Assembly: GCF_011516645.4 (NCBI RefSeq)
Contig: NZ_CP088285.1
Span: 5,226,501-5,290,500, forward strand
DNA length: 64,000 nt
Source of the DNA: Bradyrhizobium septentrionale
GTDB lineage: Bacteria; Pseudomonadota; Alphaproteobacteria; Rhizobiales; Xanthobacteraceae
Reading direction: 5' to 3'
Shown here: positions 19,618 to 28,087 of the stretch, piece by piece
How the letters are laid out: each line of letters begins with the position of its first letter
How positions within the stretch are numbered: the first letter of the stretch is position 1
Program-made: the position numbers and the translations under genes
The notes under the pieces: generated by a model
The model's input: only the letters and a program-made list of their open reading frames with translations
Told to the model about the DNA's origin: nothing
Database searches by the model: none

Positions 19618-20084
19618 CTTCGCTCCTGATTCGCGGCAAGAATCCTCGCCGCTGTCAGGCAGAAAATCCACTCAAGCTACTGTCCGAATTTGCGGAGCCA
19701 GCTCTTTCCGCCCTGGAGATGAAGCTTTATCTGGATCGGTTCATCCATCATATCGGGGGCCTGCCGGATTTCAGCGCGCTGAAGTTTACCAGGTACAATC
19801 AGTATGAATCGCTGGTTCTACCGTTGTGCAAATGGCTGTTGGAGCAGGGCGTCAACTTCCGCTACGACGTCGAAGTCACCGATGTCGATTTCGACATAAA
19901 GGCCGGATGCAAGCAGGCCACGGCTATCCACTGGCTGGAGGACGGCGTCGCCGGCGGCATCGGCCTTGGCGCCGACGATCTTGTATTCATGACGATCGGG
20001 TCGCTCACCGAAAACTCAGACAAGGCAGACCATCACACGCCCTCCAGGCTCGACGAAGGCCCGGCGCCTGCTTGGGATCTGTGG

Positions 20085-21500
20085 TGTCAATCGGCGTTCA
20101 TTGCAAACGATGGCGTAATTGCGGTCGGCGCCCGCGGCTCAAAAAGGTCCGCTATCTTCAAGCCTTCCCGCAATCTCACGAATCGGAGGGGGCCATGAAG
20201 CAATATGTTGGACTGGATGTCTCGCAAAAAGAAACTTCAGTATGTGTGGTCGACGAAGTGGGTCAGATCTTGTTCGAAGGAAAGGCAAAGTCCGACCCAG
20301 GGGCACTCGCGGCATTGCTTCGCAAGCGGGCGCCACAAGCGGAGCGCATCGGATTTGAGACTGGGGCGATGGCGAGCTGGCTATGGCACGAACTTCGTAG
20401 GATCGATTTCCCGGTGGTTTGCATCGACGCGCGGCATGCCCACGCGGCTTTGTCCGTACGCATGAACAAAAGCGATCAGAATGATGCTCGAGGTCTGGCC
20501 GAACTGGTTCGGGTTGGCTGGTATCGAGAAGTCAAAGTCAAGAGCGAGGAAAGTCAGAAGATCCGCGCGATACTCGTCGCGAGATCCCGGCTCGTCGCCA
20601 TCCGTCGTGATATCGAGAACCAGGTCCGCAGTCTGATCAAAGAATACGGCTTGCTGTTCCCACGCGCGATCGGACTGCAGTTCCGCAATCAGGTCCGTGA
20701 GCTATTGGGCGAAGATCATCAGCTCTTCGGTGTGATCGCGCCGCTTCTGTCGATCCATGAGCAGATCTGTAAGCAACAAAGCAAGTTCGACAACGAGGTC
20801 CGCGAGTTGGCGAAGTCGGATGAGACGACGCTTCGTCTGATGACGGTTCCTGGTGTCGGCGTGGCGACGGCTTTGACGTTCCGCCATACGATCGATGACC
20901 CGTCCCGCTTCCGATCGGCATCGACTGTTGGCGCCTATCTGGGTCTTACACCTCGGCGCAACCAGTCTGGCGAAACGGACATCAATGGCAAGATATCTCG
21001 ATGGGGCGACCGGCTCCTCCGAACCTGTTCGAGGCCGCTACCGTACTTCTTTATCGGACAAAGAAGTGGTCTTCCCTCAAGGCCTGGGGCATGAAGCTCG
21101 CCAAGCGGATCGGCATGAGGAAGGCAAAGGTCGCCATCGCCCGAAAGATCGCAGTCATCCTTCACTGCATCTGGGGCGATGGCACATCCTTCGACTGGGG
21201 GCAGCCGCAGCCGGTCTGATATTTGCTCGAAAGTTCCTGGTCCGGTCTGCCGGACTGGCGACGTCCCGCTGGGACGGTGTTGAGGCGACCTCGTTCATTC
21301 GGCTGGTGGCGGCTCGATCGTACTCCGCTGCAAACGTTGAGGCGTCCGACCCGGACATCATCATGAGGCGCTACGCGACCTCGGAAAGGACCATGACCCC
21401 AGCGAAGACATCAACCAGTCAGGGCGATCCAATGCCTGGCCGGCAAAGTACGTATCAGCCGCGCTCGCGCCGTCTCCGCAACCCTGACCTCCGACGGCGC
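20085..21500 (+). mobile_element. IS110-family element, borders approximate
   Basis: The left border is set where the hydratase coding sequence stops matching its family (after PAWDLW). The right border is unknown: 21220-21528 carries no gene and no recognisable hydratase sequence. IS110 elements lack long inverted repeats, so ends cannot be read directly. In this family a non-coding end encodes the bridge RNA that guides target choice; the long non-coding tail here is a candidate place for it. Confidence 0.65.
20195..21219 (+). pseudogene. IS110-family transposase, one frameshift
   Basis: DEDD-type transposase/recombinase. N-terminal RuvC-like domain ([59 protein letters not shown]) and C-terminal Transposase_20 domain ([55 protein letters not shown]). 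At about 21027 the frame shifts by one; the true continuation [20 protein letters not shown] reads on to 21219. One base from an intact protein of about 341 aa. Confidence 0.88.
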
Positions 21501-21528
21501 GAGCACTACCACCGTGCGATGGGCGAAT
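21220..21528. other. Non-coding tail after the IS110 transposase
   Basis: About 310 bases without a supportable gene. It includes short GC-rich inverted sequences and may belong to the IS110 right end. Confidence 0.4.
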
Positions 21529-22990
21529 TCAGAAATGTAAAGCTTGACAACAATCCGCAATTAAAGGGCCGAATGACAGGCAGAGCTTCTGTGTGGGCGG
21601 CTCGCTGCCACTCAAAGTCTGCTTGGCCTCACCCGCAGCTTTCTTGGCGGCGGTGGTAAGCCCAGAGATCAAGTCATCTGCAGGAACCTCTTCGAGCAGG
21701 CGTATGCGCCGGTCCGTGTCGTTGAGGTTGGTGAGATTCCAATCCGAGGTTGGTACGACCGCCATTGTTAGGCTGCCACGCCGGAAAAAGGCACTCGATG
21801 TCCGAACACTACCATTCGAGGCGCCCGCGAGATTGTTGAGGCGGCTCATGGCCAGTTTCAGATACTCTGGCTGTCCTCTCGCGAAGTCGGCCTTCGTCAG
21901 TTCATCGGCCGCTTCCGGACGCGCCCATCCTTCCATGATGCGCCTGCGCGTCTGCCCGTCCCATGAGACCCGTCCCATCGGACACCAGGCAAAGCTTCTG
22001 CCTGTGGCGCCGCTGGTTGCTTGCTGCAGGTCCTCTTTGCTGGTCCCGATCGAGATATACGCCAAGGAACAGAGCAGCTCGCAATCTTCGAAAAGAGTGG
22101 TGTAACCATTCGACGAAAACAGATAGTCGCCGGTCCAGGATTGGAAGACGTCGTGCAGATGATCGCTGAGGGCGTCTTGCGCTTTTCAAGCCCCGGCAAG
22201 AATTTCCAGGCGTTGTTTTCGCCACCCGCACATGACGTGAGAAATAAGTGACTCACCACGGTTGTAGTGTTGTCGCGCTCGGTCACGATGGTGACGCTGA
22301 GGAATTTGAGAAGATCAGTATATCGCCGGGCAGCAAGCAATGCGAGGCCATACGCGTAAAGGAGGAGAACGGCCGGGTAGGTGCGCAGATTGATCAAGGC
22401 GACCAACCCGCCGATACTTTCCCTGACGCCGAATTCGATCCGCAAGTCGAGCACCAAGCGCAACTCTGATCCGGTGCCCCAACGCCCGAGAACACCCACA
22501 ATGCGCGCGACCGACTCCGTTGCACTCTCTGCTCGCGCCACCCTCTGCATGATCAGGTCATTGGAGAAGGCGCCGATCAGTGCGAAATCCGGGCCGTTTA
22601 GCGTCCTTTCCAGCTTTCGTGCTTCTTCACCAATAAGATCACCCAGCTGAATGCGGAATTCAGGCCTTGCCAAAAAGCGCTTGTCGCTGGCCACCATCAA
22701 TTCAACGCTCTGTGGGTTTTGCCTTTTTATGTCAGCCTGGCTGCTCACCAAGCGTTCCAAGCTTTCGTGTCCGCGCTATCAATGCGAATGGTCCTGCCGG
22801 CCCGCTGGCTAATCAGGTCCGTGGCGATCTTGGAAGGTTCACCTCGCGCCACCCAGTACACTGGATATCCCCGCGTCGGGGCCCGCGTGAGTGCCGCTCT
22901 CAACGCGGGGTCCCAATCAGGGGACCAGCCGCTCACGATCAGCCCGTGCTCATCGATGATGCGGTCGAGAACCTTGTTCAGATGCGTCAC
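21529..22990 (-). pseudogene. SIR2-like protein, frameshifted and 5'-truncated
   Basis: Minus-strand pieces in three frames give a continuous protein. It opens LNKVLDRIIDEHGLIVSGWS, PDWDPALRAALTRAPTRGYP and YWVARGEPSKIATDLI, which fits the later part of a SIR2-superfamily (SIR2_2-like) fold, followed by a long helical region (PEFRIQLGDLIGEEARKLER, LRTYPAVLLLYAYGLALLAA, RLNNLAGASNGSVRTSSAFF). Frame changes occur near 22745 and again between about 22230 and 22060. SIR2-like proteins of this type are often NADases in phage-defence systems, but the catalytic N-terminal part is missing here. Identification is by family resemblance and is moderate. Confidence 0.55.
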
Positions 22991-23170
22991 GTCACCGCCC
23001 GACAGCGTGACGACACGCACACCGCCGAAAGCCATATGCTTGAACAGTCCAGCGATATCCTCCTGATCGCGGCTCAGGCGATCCATCGCCACTGCGAGCA
23101 CGACGACGAATTTGCCGCGCGTCGCATCGCTGATCAGTTCCTGATGCCGACGCGGCGGCTCGCGAGATGG
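22985..23170 (-). pseudogene. Serine recombinase fragment
   Basis: The minus-strand frame contains AMDRLSRDQEDIAGLFKHMA and FGGVRVVTLSGGDV, a conserved segment of the resolvase catalytic domain (after the active-site Ser region). It is fused in frame to the SIR2-like sequence at DVTHL/LNKVL, marking a recombination junction near 22990. No N- or C-terminal recombinase parts are nearby. Confidence 0.75.
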
Positions 23171-23640
23171 ATCTAGCGCGCGATCGAGTGCTTGCTGCTT
23201 TCCGACGACCGTTCCTTCCTTTAATGTCGTCCTGGAATGACGCCGCCCAGCGCAAAGATAGCACGTCGTTTGGCGACCAGATAACAACCTCGCGGAGGCG
23301 ATCGCGGAACAGATTGCCGAGCAGCGCCAGGCCGTCACGAAACAGGGAATACCGATAGTCGCCCGCTTCGCAGCTCACTGTGAGGCCCTCACGGACGGAC
23401 AGCCGAACCCGATCGGTTAAAGGTCGGTAGTTGAAGTGTTGGCGGTAGTGCCCGCTCACCGCCACGAATGATTCCGGTGAGCGCACTCAGGAATTCGGCG
23501 CCAGCCTCACCGCTACTATCCTGGCAAACAGCGTTGCGGAGGAATTGTCCGTCCCCGCGATAGCGCTGCTCAAGGCCACCTACCGGATGATGCGCGGGAG
23601 GATCTGACACAGCGCTACGCCGCACCGTATCAGACATTGT
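23171..23640 (-). other. Unrecognised minus-strand sequence
   Basis: A minus-strand frame shows protein-like sequence (LTDRVRLSVREGLTVSCEAG, YRYSLFRDGLALLGNLF, REVVIWSPNDVLSLRWAASF), but I cannot assign a family. It has no clear start and ends against the recombinase fragment. Probably a gene remnant. Confidence 0.3.
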
Positions 23641-23686
23641 CAGAAGTCCGCCAAAGGAACGATTCTAAGCCGGACAACAGCTGCCC

Positions 23687-23715
23687 GTCAGCTCGCCATC
23701 AGCTTGGCTGGGTAT
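23687..23715 (+). promoter_or_regulatory. Candidate tts box upstream of nopT
   Basis: GTCAGCT followed after 7 bases by AGCT matches the conserved half-sites and spacing of the tts box bound by the response regulator TtsI in rhizobia. It ends about 70 bases before the nopT start codon, on the same strand. Several central positions differ from the consensus. Confidence 0.6.
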
Positions 23716-23785
23716 CCTCGCAGCAGGGCCTAAGCAGCCCGAATCGATACGTGGAGACTAGCGCAGCACAGAAAGGTGAATCGTC

Positions 23786-24604
23786 ATGTACGATCGAATC
23801 AGTAGCTCATCGACACGCACTAGCCAAGCTGACGAACTGAGTCAGTCGGTGGATAGCGGCAGCTTTACGGAAACACTAGCACATCTCTCGCCTCAGTGGA
23901 ACTCACAACCGGGGGAGTTGCCCGACAAGATGGGGGCCTGCTGCAGCAAGCCACATACCTCGGATGAAAACGACGTTCGTACTTCCAGTGCCTCCGACCC
24001 CAGTACATCCGCTCCAGAGAGTCCGGCCACCTCCTTGTTTGATTACAGAACGGCCGATCTGCGTGATGCGAATGTGGACGGCATCTGCGTTGGGCTGACT
24101 GCGGAGTGGTTCCGCAATCTTAACAACAGCCCACCAACCCGAATGCGTGCGCTCACACCTGGGTCGCAAACGCACGCCTCAGCGGCTGAACGGCAGCAGC
24201 AATATCAAAATCTCAAGGATCAGTTGCGAAGCAGGGGAGCAGACTCTTCTCACGCCGACCTTCGGGCACAGAATGCCATTTTGGAGGAAGCTGGCTTGGA
24301 ACCGGCTGGAGAAGAGAAGAGATTCGCATTCGGCAAGTCTTCGAACGTCGAGCGCATGGTGAACGAAATCAACAAAGACCGATCGAACCATTTGCTCAGC
24401 TTGTATTTCGCCGAAGGCGGCGCACACACAGTGGCGACGTCGGCCTCCAATGGAACGACCACGCTTTTCGACCCTAACTACGGAGAATTTACTGTTCGAT
24501 CAGATCCGAACCAGATGGCTTTATTGTTACAAAGCCTCGCCGATCGTTACAGGAATCCCAACGGGCAACATTTGTCGACAATCACGACGCAAAGGATGCA
24601 GTGA
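23786..24604 (+). CDS. nopT: NopT-family type III effector, YopT/AvrPphB-like cysteine protease
   Basis: Secreted effector protease of peptidase family C58, 272 aa, typical for NopT. The catalytic triad is visible: Cys101 in DGICVGLTAEWF, His214 in GGAHTVAT and Asp229 in LFDPNYGEF. The N-terminal third is Ser/Thr-rich as in type III signals. DKMGACCSKP at residues 47-56 matches the NopT self-cleavage site; cleavage after Met49 would expose Gly50 for N-myristoylation and Cys52/Cys53 for palmitoylation in the plant cell, targeting the plasma membrane. A candidate tts box lies upstream, and AGAAAGG precedes the start. Reads without defects. Symbol by family resemblance; in Bradyrhizobium there can be two nopT paralogues and I cannot say which this is. 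Confidence 0.93.
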   Translation: MYDRISSSSTRTSQADELSQSVDSGSFTETLAHLSPQWNSQPGELPDKMGACCSKPHTSDENDVRTSSASDPSTSAPESPATSLFDYRTADLRDANVDGICVGLTAEWFRNLNNSPPTRMRALTPGSQTHASAAERQQQYQNLKDQLRSRGADSSHADLRAQNAILEEAGLEPAGEEKRFAFGKSSNVERMVNEINKDRSNHLLSLYFAEGGAHTVATSASNGTTTLFDPNYGEFTVRSDPNQMALLLQSLADRYRNPNGQHLSTITTQRMQ

Positions 24605-24949
24605 GTTGGGCCTGCAGGCCGGTGGTGATTGACGCCTTCTGTGAAGGCGCGGATGCGTCGGCCAGCGCTTGCGTTCGGTCGCGGCGTCGGGAGCCAGCTC
24701 TGCGGCGGATGGAGGAATTTCCTTCCAAGAGCTTGGCAGCGATGAATGAGGCCGCAATGTCAATGATCGTCGCGTATACGAGCGCCACGACGAGAACAGT
24801 CACCCAGATGGATTGTGAACCTTGAGCAACGTGTCGCTCCGGCGAACTCTGACTTGACGATGTCGCAGCAGAAGGCCAATGCATTGATTTCATCGGGGCG
24901 CTGGAGCGTTAAGGCGTGAACGAAAGGCAGATTTATCTGTGCTCTTCCA

Positions 24950-25380
24950 TAGCAAGCCTCAGACCTTGGGATGCGCTGCGCTTTTCCGCCTGAGATAAAC
25001 GCGACCCGTACGCGCGCCGAGACCAAGAGATCGTCCCCGCGCCTGCACTCCTGCGGCAAGCCAACCGACGTGCCTCTCACCTCTTGCGGGACCGTGACAA
25101 TGTCAAGAAGGCCGTCCAAGAACGGCGGTTTTAGAAAATCGATTGTCGTCGAACGGACAACGAAGGCGAAGCCCGGGGCATCGTTCCGCGTTTCCTCGAG
25201 CCGCGCTTGCTGATTGGTGCCGAGCGGGCGCAAGTAATTCGTTCTGCCGCGCTCCATGAAACGGAGAAAACTCGTGTGATAAACAATCTGGCAGGGCGTC
25301 GATATCTTCAAAGTAGACTCGCACCTGCATGTAGCGCCGTCCGTCTCGAATTTCGCCGTCAAGAGAGACTGTCACAGCGC
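24950..25380 (-). pseudogene. YbgC-like acyl-CoA thioesterase, frameshifted
   Basis: Hot-dog-fold thioesterase of the kind encoded at the head of tol-pal operons. The 5' piece MQVRVYFEDIDALPDC is in one frame; the main piece IVYHTSFLRFMERGRTNYLR, LEETRNDAPGFAFVVRSTTI, FLKPPFLDGLLDIVTV and DDLLVSARVRVAFISGG follows in another. The D-x-x-G/A-x-x-x-H active-site region straddles the frame change. The C-terminus is altered and the following sequence to 24605 holds only a hydrophobic stretch (VTVLVVALVYATIIDIAASF) of unknown origin. A degraded copy, not the housekeeping gene. Confidence 0.75.
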
Positions 25381-25439
25381 GGTTCCCCTTATTGCGCGTA
25401 TAGGGACCAATTGTCTTGCACCGAGGGGGGCTGGGCAAG

Positions 25440-25797
25440 CGCTAGAATCCTTTGCTTGGCTCCTGCTAACGCCGGCGGCATCGACGCGGTTCGTGGCTCC
25501 GGATGCCTCGAGCATCCGCCACTACGGGCAGCAGATCGCCGGCTATAGAAAGCAGAGCAACGCCAATCCACCGGTCAGGTCGTCGAACTCGCTTAGCAAG
25601 CAAGGCTGCTGATGGTGAGGCGCTTCGAAGCGACGACAGAGCTTAGTCGCGGCTGAGACTTAATCTCGAAGCCAGCCTTAGCGCGGCCAAGCGCTCAAGC
25701 ACCGCCGGATGAAGGGCTGCCTAGCTCTGCACTTGACGTAACCCTTCGGTCCACTTGACTTGCCCCCCGCAAGTGACCCGGGTTCGCGCTCGTCGTG
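25440..25797. other. No supported gene
   Basis: About 360 bases between two gene relics. No recognisable frame, repeat or site. Confidence 0.45.
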
Positions 25798-26037
25798 CTA
25801 CGGACCAAGCGGATCCGGATTCAGCTTCAGGAATCTATCGTCTACCTTGATGCCGAAGCCGTCGGGCGTCTTGCCGTCGGGAAGGTCTCGGCCGCATGCG
25901 CCATCCAACCCAGCGAGGGAGAGGCGGGCTTCGTTTTCCGGATAGCGACCGCCGACATCGGAGTGGCTTCCGGCGAACCACACCTGCTGCAGCCAATTCG
26001 GATGCTTACAATATCGCGCAAGGGCTGCCCCGCACAT
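25798..26037 (-). pseudogene. DUF2235 (alpha/beta-hydrolase) fragment
   Basis: The minus strand reads NWLQQVWFAGSHSDVGGRYP, ENEARLSLAGLDG and later FLKLNPDPLGP. The motif VWFAG.HSDVGG is the signature around the catalytic residues of DUF2235 hydrolases, a family that includes type VI secretion phospholipase effectors. Neither the N-terminal GxSxG part nor a stop is present, so this is a fragment. Confidence 0.7.
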
Positions 26038-26330
26038 TCAGCGCGAGAGCAGGCCTTTGTCGGGCACTTGCCGCGCCGGTTGTCGGCATTGAGACTCAAT
26101 GCCGGAAACCTGACACTCCGCGCCGCTACGAAATGCCTGTTGAGCCTGCGAATTCACTTCGGCACGCGATTTGCTCTGTTCACGGCATCATCACCAATCG
26201 CAGTGCGATGGTCTTTGGGGCGGACACGGCGCGCGTCGCTGTTCGCGTCTGGTCCGTTCCGACGGTTTGCTGTGGCAATGACTTGGCGTTCGATTGTGGA
26301 CCGAGAAAACGCAGGGAAGGGGAGTGTTGG

Positions 26331-26529
26331 ATGCGATTTAGAGTTCTTCTTTTGGGAGCCACAACAATTGCGCTCGTCGCGAGAAGCGGCAGACCTTGAG
26401 CCAGGAGTCAAACTGCCACCGGCGGTGTGGGACTGGTCCGGAGGCTATATTGGCGGACACGTCGGTGGCGGGTACGGTCGAACCTCCTTCACCAATCCCT
26501 ACGGTCAGTCGATCTATGGCGATGCGGAC
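26331..26529 (+). pseudogene. Outer-membrane beta-barrel N-terminus, fused to CYP115 scrap
   Basis: ATG at 26331 opens a signal-peptide-like stretch (MRFRVLLLGATTIALVARSG) that ends at a TGA. In the neighbouring frame the sequence continues as PAVWDWSGGYIGGHVGGGYG, the first strand of an Omp25/31-type barrel, then TSFTNPYGQSIYGDADRFD. At DADRFD it becomes cytochrome P450 sequence. The junction near 26525-26530 joins two unrelated genes. Confidence 0.75.
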
Positions 26530-26776
26530 AGGTTCGATGTCACCCGGCGGGACAACCCGCGCCTGTCGTTCGGCGGGGGGGGGGGGGGGGGGGGGCATTT
26601 CTGCCTGGGCGCTGCGCTGGCGCGCCTGGAATTGCGATGCGCCTTCCCCGCGTTGTTCGTGCGGCTGGGGGATCTGCCGCTGACCGTCGCCGCGGAGGAG
26701 GTCGTCGACGTGCCGTCTTACGTTCATTCGCTGCCCGCAGCGCCTGCCGGTCACCTTCTGCCCTTCCATCGCTTAG
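26530..26776 (+). pseudogene. CYP115 C-terminal remnant
   Basis: The frame reads DRFDVTRRDNPRLSFGGG...HFCLGAALARLELRCAF, the heme-binding loop (FGxGxxxCxG with the Cys ligand) and L helix of a P450, directly upstream of CYP112. This is the position of cyp115 in gibberellin operons of plant-pathogenic bacteria; most alphaproteobacterial rhizobia are known to keep only a fragment. CYP115 is the 3-oxidase that turns GA9 into bioactive GA4. Here the N-terminal 350 or so residues are gone, the heme loop contains a 21-base G run, and the end is frameshifted before the CYP112 start. Non-functional. Confidence 0.85.
26575..26595 (+). repeat. Run of 21 consecutive G
   Basis: Twenty-one G residues without interruption inside the P450 heme-binding loop, giving eight Gly in a row (with the preceding GGC) where the family has FGGG plus one hydrophobic residue. 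Length is a multiple of three, so the frame is kept. Such a tract is prone to slippage in replication and in sequencing. Confidence 0.95.
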
Positions 26777-26792
26777 AGAGTGAAGTGCCACC

Positions 26793-27995
26793 ATGTCCGA
26801 ACACCCCTTGCCGACGCTACCGATGTGGCGCGTCGATCACATCGAGCCCTCGCCCGAGATGTTGGCGCTACGCGCCAACGGTCCGATCCACCGCGTGCGC
26901 TTCCCGTCCGGGCACGAAGGCTGGTGGGTGACGGGCTACGACGAGGCCAAGGCGGTGCTGTCCGACGCGGCGTTCCGGCCTGCGGGAATGCCGCCGGCGG
27001 CATTCACCCCGGATTCGGTGATTCTCGGTTCGCCGGGGTGGCTGGTCTCGCACGAGGGGGCCGAGCATGCCCGGTTACGCACGATCGTGGCGCCGGCGTT
27101 CAGCGACCACAGGGTGAAGCTGCTCGCGCAGCAGGTAGAGGCGATCGCCGCGCAGTTGTTCGAGACGCTGGCGGCCCAGCCCCAGCCCGCTGACCTGCGG
27201 CGCCACCTCTCCTTTCCGCTTCCGGCCATGGTCATCAGCGCGCTGATGGGTGTGCTCTACGAGGATCACGCCTTTTTCGCCGAGCTGTCCGACGAGGTGA
27301 TGACGCACCAGCATGAAAGCGGCCCGCGCACCGCGTCGCGCCTGGCCTGGGAAGAGCTGCGCGCCTACATTCGCGGCAAGATGCGGGACAAGCGCCAGGA
27401 TCCGGGCGACAACCTGCTGACGGATCTGCTCGCGGCGGTCGACCTGGGCAAGGCGACCGAGGAAGAGGCGATGGGCCTGGCGGCGGGCATGCTGGTGGCC
27501 GGGCACGAGAGCACCGTCGCGCAGATCGAATTCGGCCTGCTGGCCATGTTCCGCCATCCGCAACAGCGCGAACGCCTGGTCGGCGATCCATCCCTGGTGG
27601 ACAAGGCGGTGGAGGAAATCCTGCGCATGTACCCGCCGGGCGCGGGCTGGGACGGCATCATGCGCTATCCGAGGACCGACGTGACCATCGCGGGCGTTCA
27701 TATTCCCGCGGAGAGCAAGGTGTTGGTCGGCCTGCCGGCGACGTCGTTCGATCCGCGCCATTTCGACGAACCGGAAATCTTCGACGTCGGACGCGACGGA
27801 AAGCCGCACCTGGCGTTCTCCTTCGGGCCGCACTACTGCATTGGCGTGGCGCTGGCCAGGCTGGAACTCAAGGTGGTGTTCGGTTCGATCTTCCAGCGCT
27901 TTCCCGCGCTGCGCCTGGCCGTGGCGCCGGAAGAACTGAAGTTGCGCAAGGAGATCATCACTGGCGGGTTCGAGGAGTTCCCGGTGCTCTGGTGA
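26793..27995 (+). CDS. cyp112: Cytochrome P450 CYP112, gibberellin C-20 oxidation
   Basis: First intact gene of the gibberellin operon, 400 aa, soluble bacterial class I P450. From pathway knowledge it oxidises C-20 of GA12 through GA15 and GA24 to GA9. Motifs: I-helix AGHEST (about residue 235), ExxR in EEILR, and heme loop [18 protein letters not shown] near residue 350 with the Cys ligand. The start ATG at 26793 fits family length; the ribosome site is weak (GAAGTG). The gene lies 16 bases after the CYP115 scrap. GC content is markedly higher than in nopT, as for the whole operon. Confidence 0.93.
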   Translation: MSEHPLPTLPMWRVDHIEPSPEMLALRANGPIHRVRFPSGHEGWWVTGYDEAKAVLSDAAFRPAGMPPAAFTPDSVILGSPGWLVSHEGAEHARLRTIVAPAFSDHRVKLLAQQVEAIAAQLFETLAAQPQPADLRRHLSFPLPAMVISALMGVLYEDHAFFAELSDEVMTHQHESGPRTASRLAWEELRAYIRGKMRDKRQDPGDNLLTDLLAAVDLGKATEEEAMGLAAGMLVAGHESTVAQIEFGLLAMFRHPQQRERLVGDPSLVDKAVEEILRMYPPGAGWDGIMRYPRTDVTIAGVHIPAESKVLVGLPATSFDPRHFDEPEIFDVGRDGKPHLAFSFGPHYCIGVALARLELKVVFGSIFQRFPALRLAVAPEELKLRKEIITGGFEEFPVLW

Positions 27996-28087
27996 TGCGC
28001 GGACGCCGCCGGGGATCGCGATCTTCTCCGCAATTTGCCGGCGCGCCTCGCGCGCCGGTCAGATCAGCCAGCCAACAGGTAACCAAG

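Larger units (their letters stand above)
18342..19705 (-). mobile_element. Complete IS3-family element (1364 bp)
   Basis: The terminal inverted repeats of about 25 bp start AGAGCTGGC and share GGACA at the inner end (18342-18366 and 19681-19705). A 3-bp target duplication, ttc, is seen at 18339-18341 and 19706-19708, and joining the flanks restores the hydratase reading frame. It carries orfA and orfB on the minus strand. A partial second copy forms bases 1-174. Confidence 0.88.
17767..20085 (+). pseudogene. Oleate hydratase family protein (copy 2), rearranged and interrupted
   Basis: A second, divergent member of the oleate-hydratase family in several blocks. Block 1: ATG at 17767 with the first codons (MYYG). 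Block 2: the next 80 or so codons, inverted onto the minus strand (about 18036 back to 17778; [38 protein letters not shown]). Block 3: plus strand from about 18037 ([20 protein letters not shown]) to a premature TGA at 18298, where the family has Trp. Block 4: a few codons to the IS3 insertion at 18342. Block 5: after 19706 (SALEMKLYLDRFIHHIGG, then [14 protein letters not shown]), ending at PAWDLW where an IS110 element cuts in. The C-terminal third is not found beyond it. Confidence 0.88.

Noticed and set aside
20195..21219. IS110 transposase as an intact gene
   Set aside because: The frame diverges from the family at about 21027 and the correct C-terminus lies in another frame.
24605..24900. 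Hydrophobic stretch on the minus strand as a tolQ gene
   Set aside because: Only one transmembrane-like segment is seen, without TolQ motifs; proximity to a YbgC-like relic is not enough.
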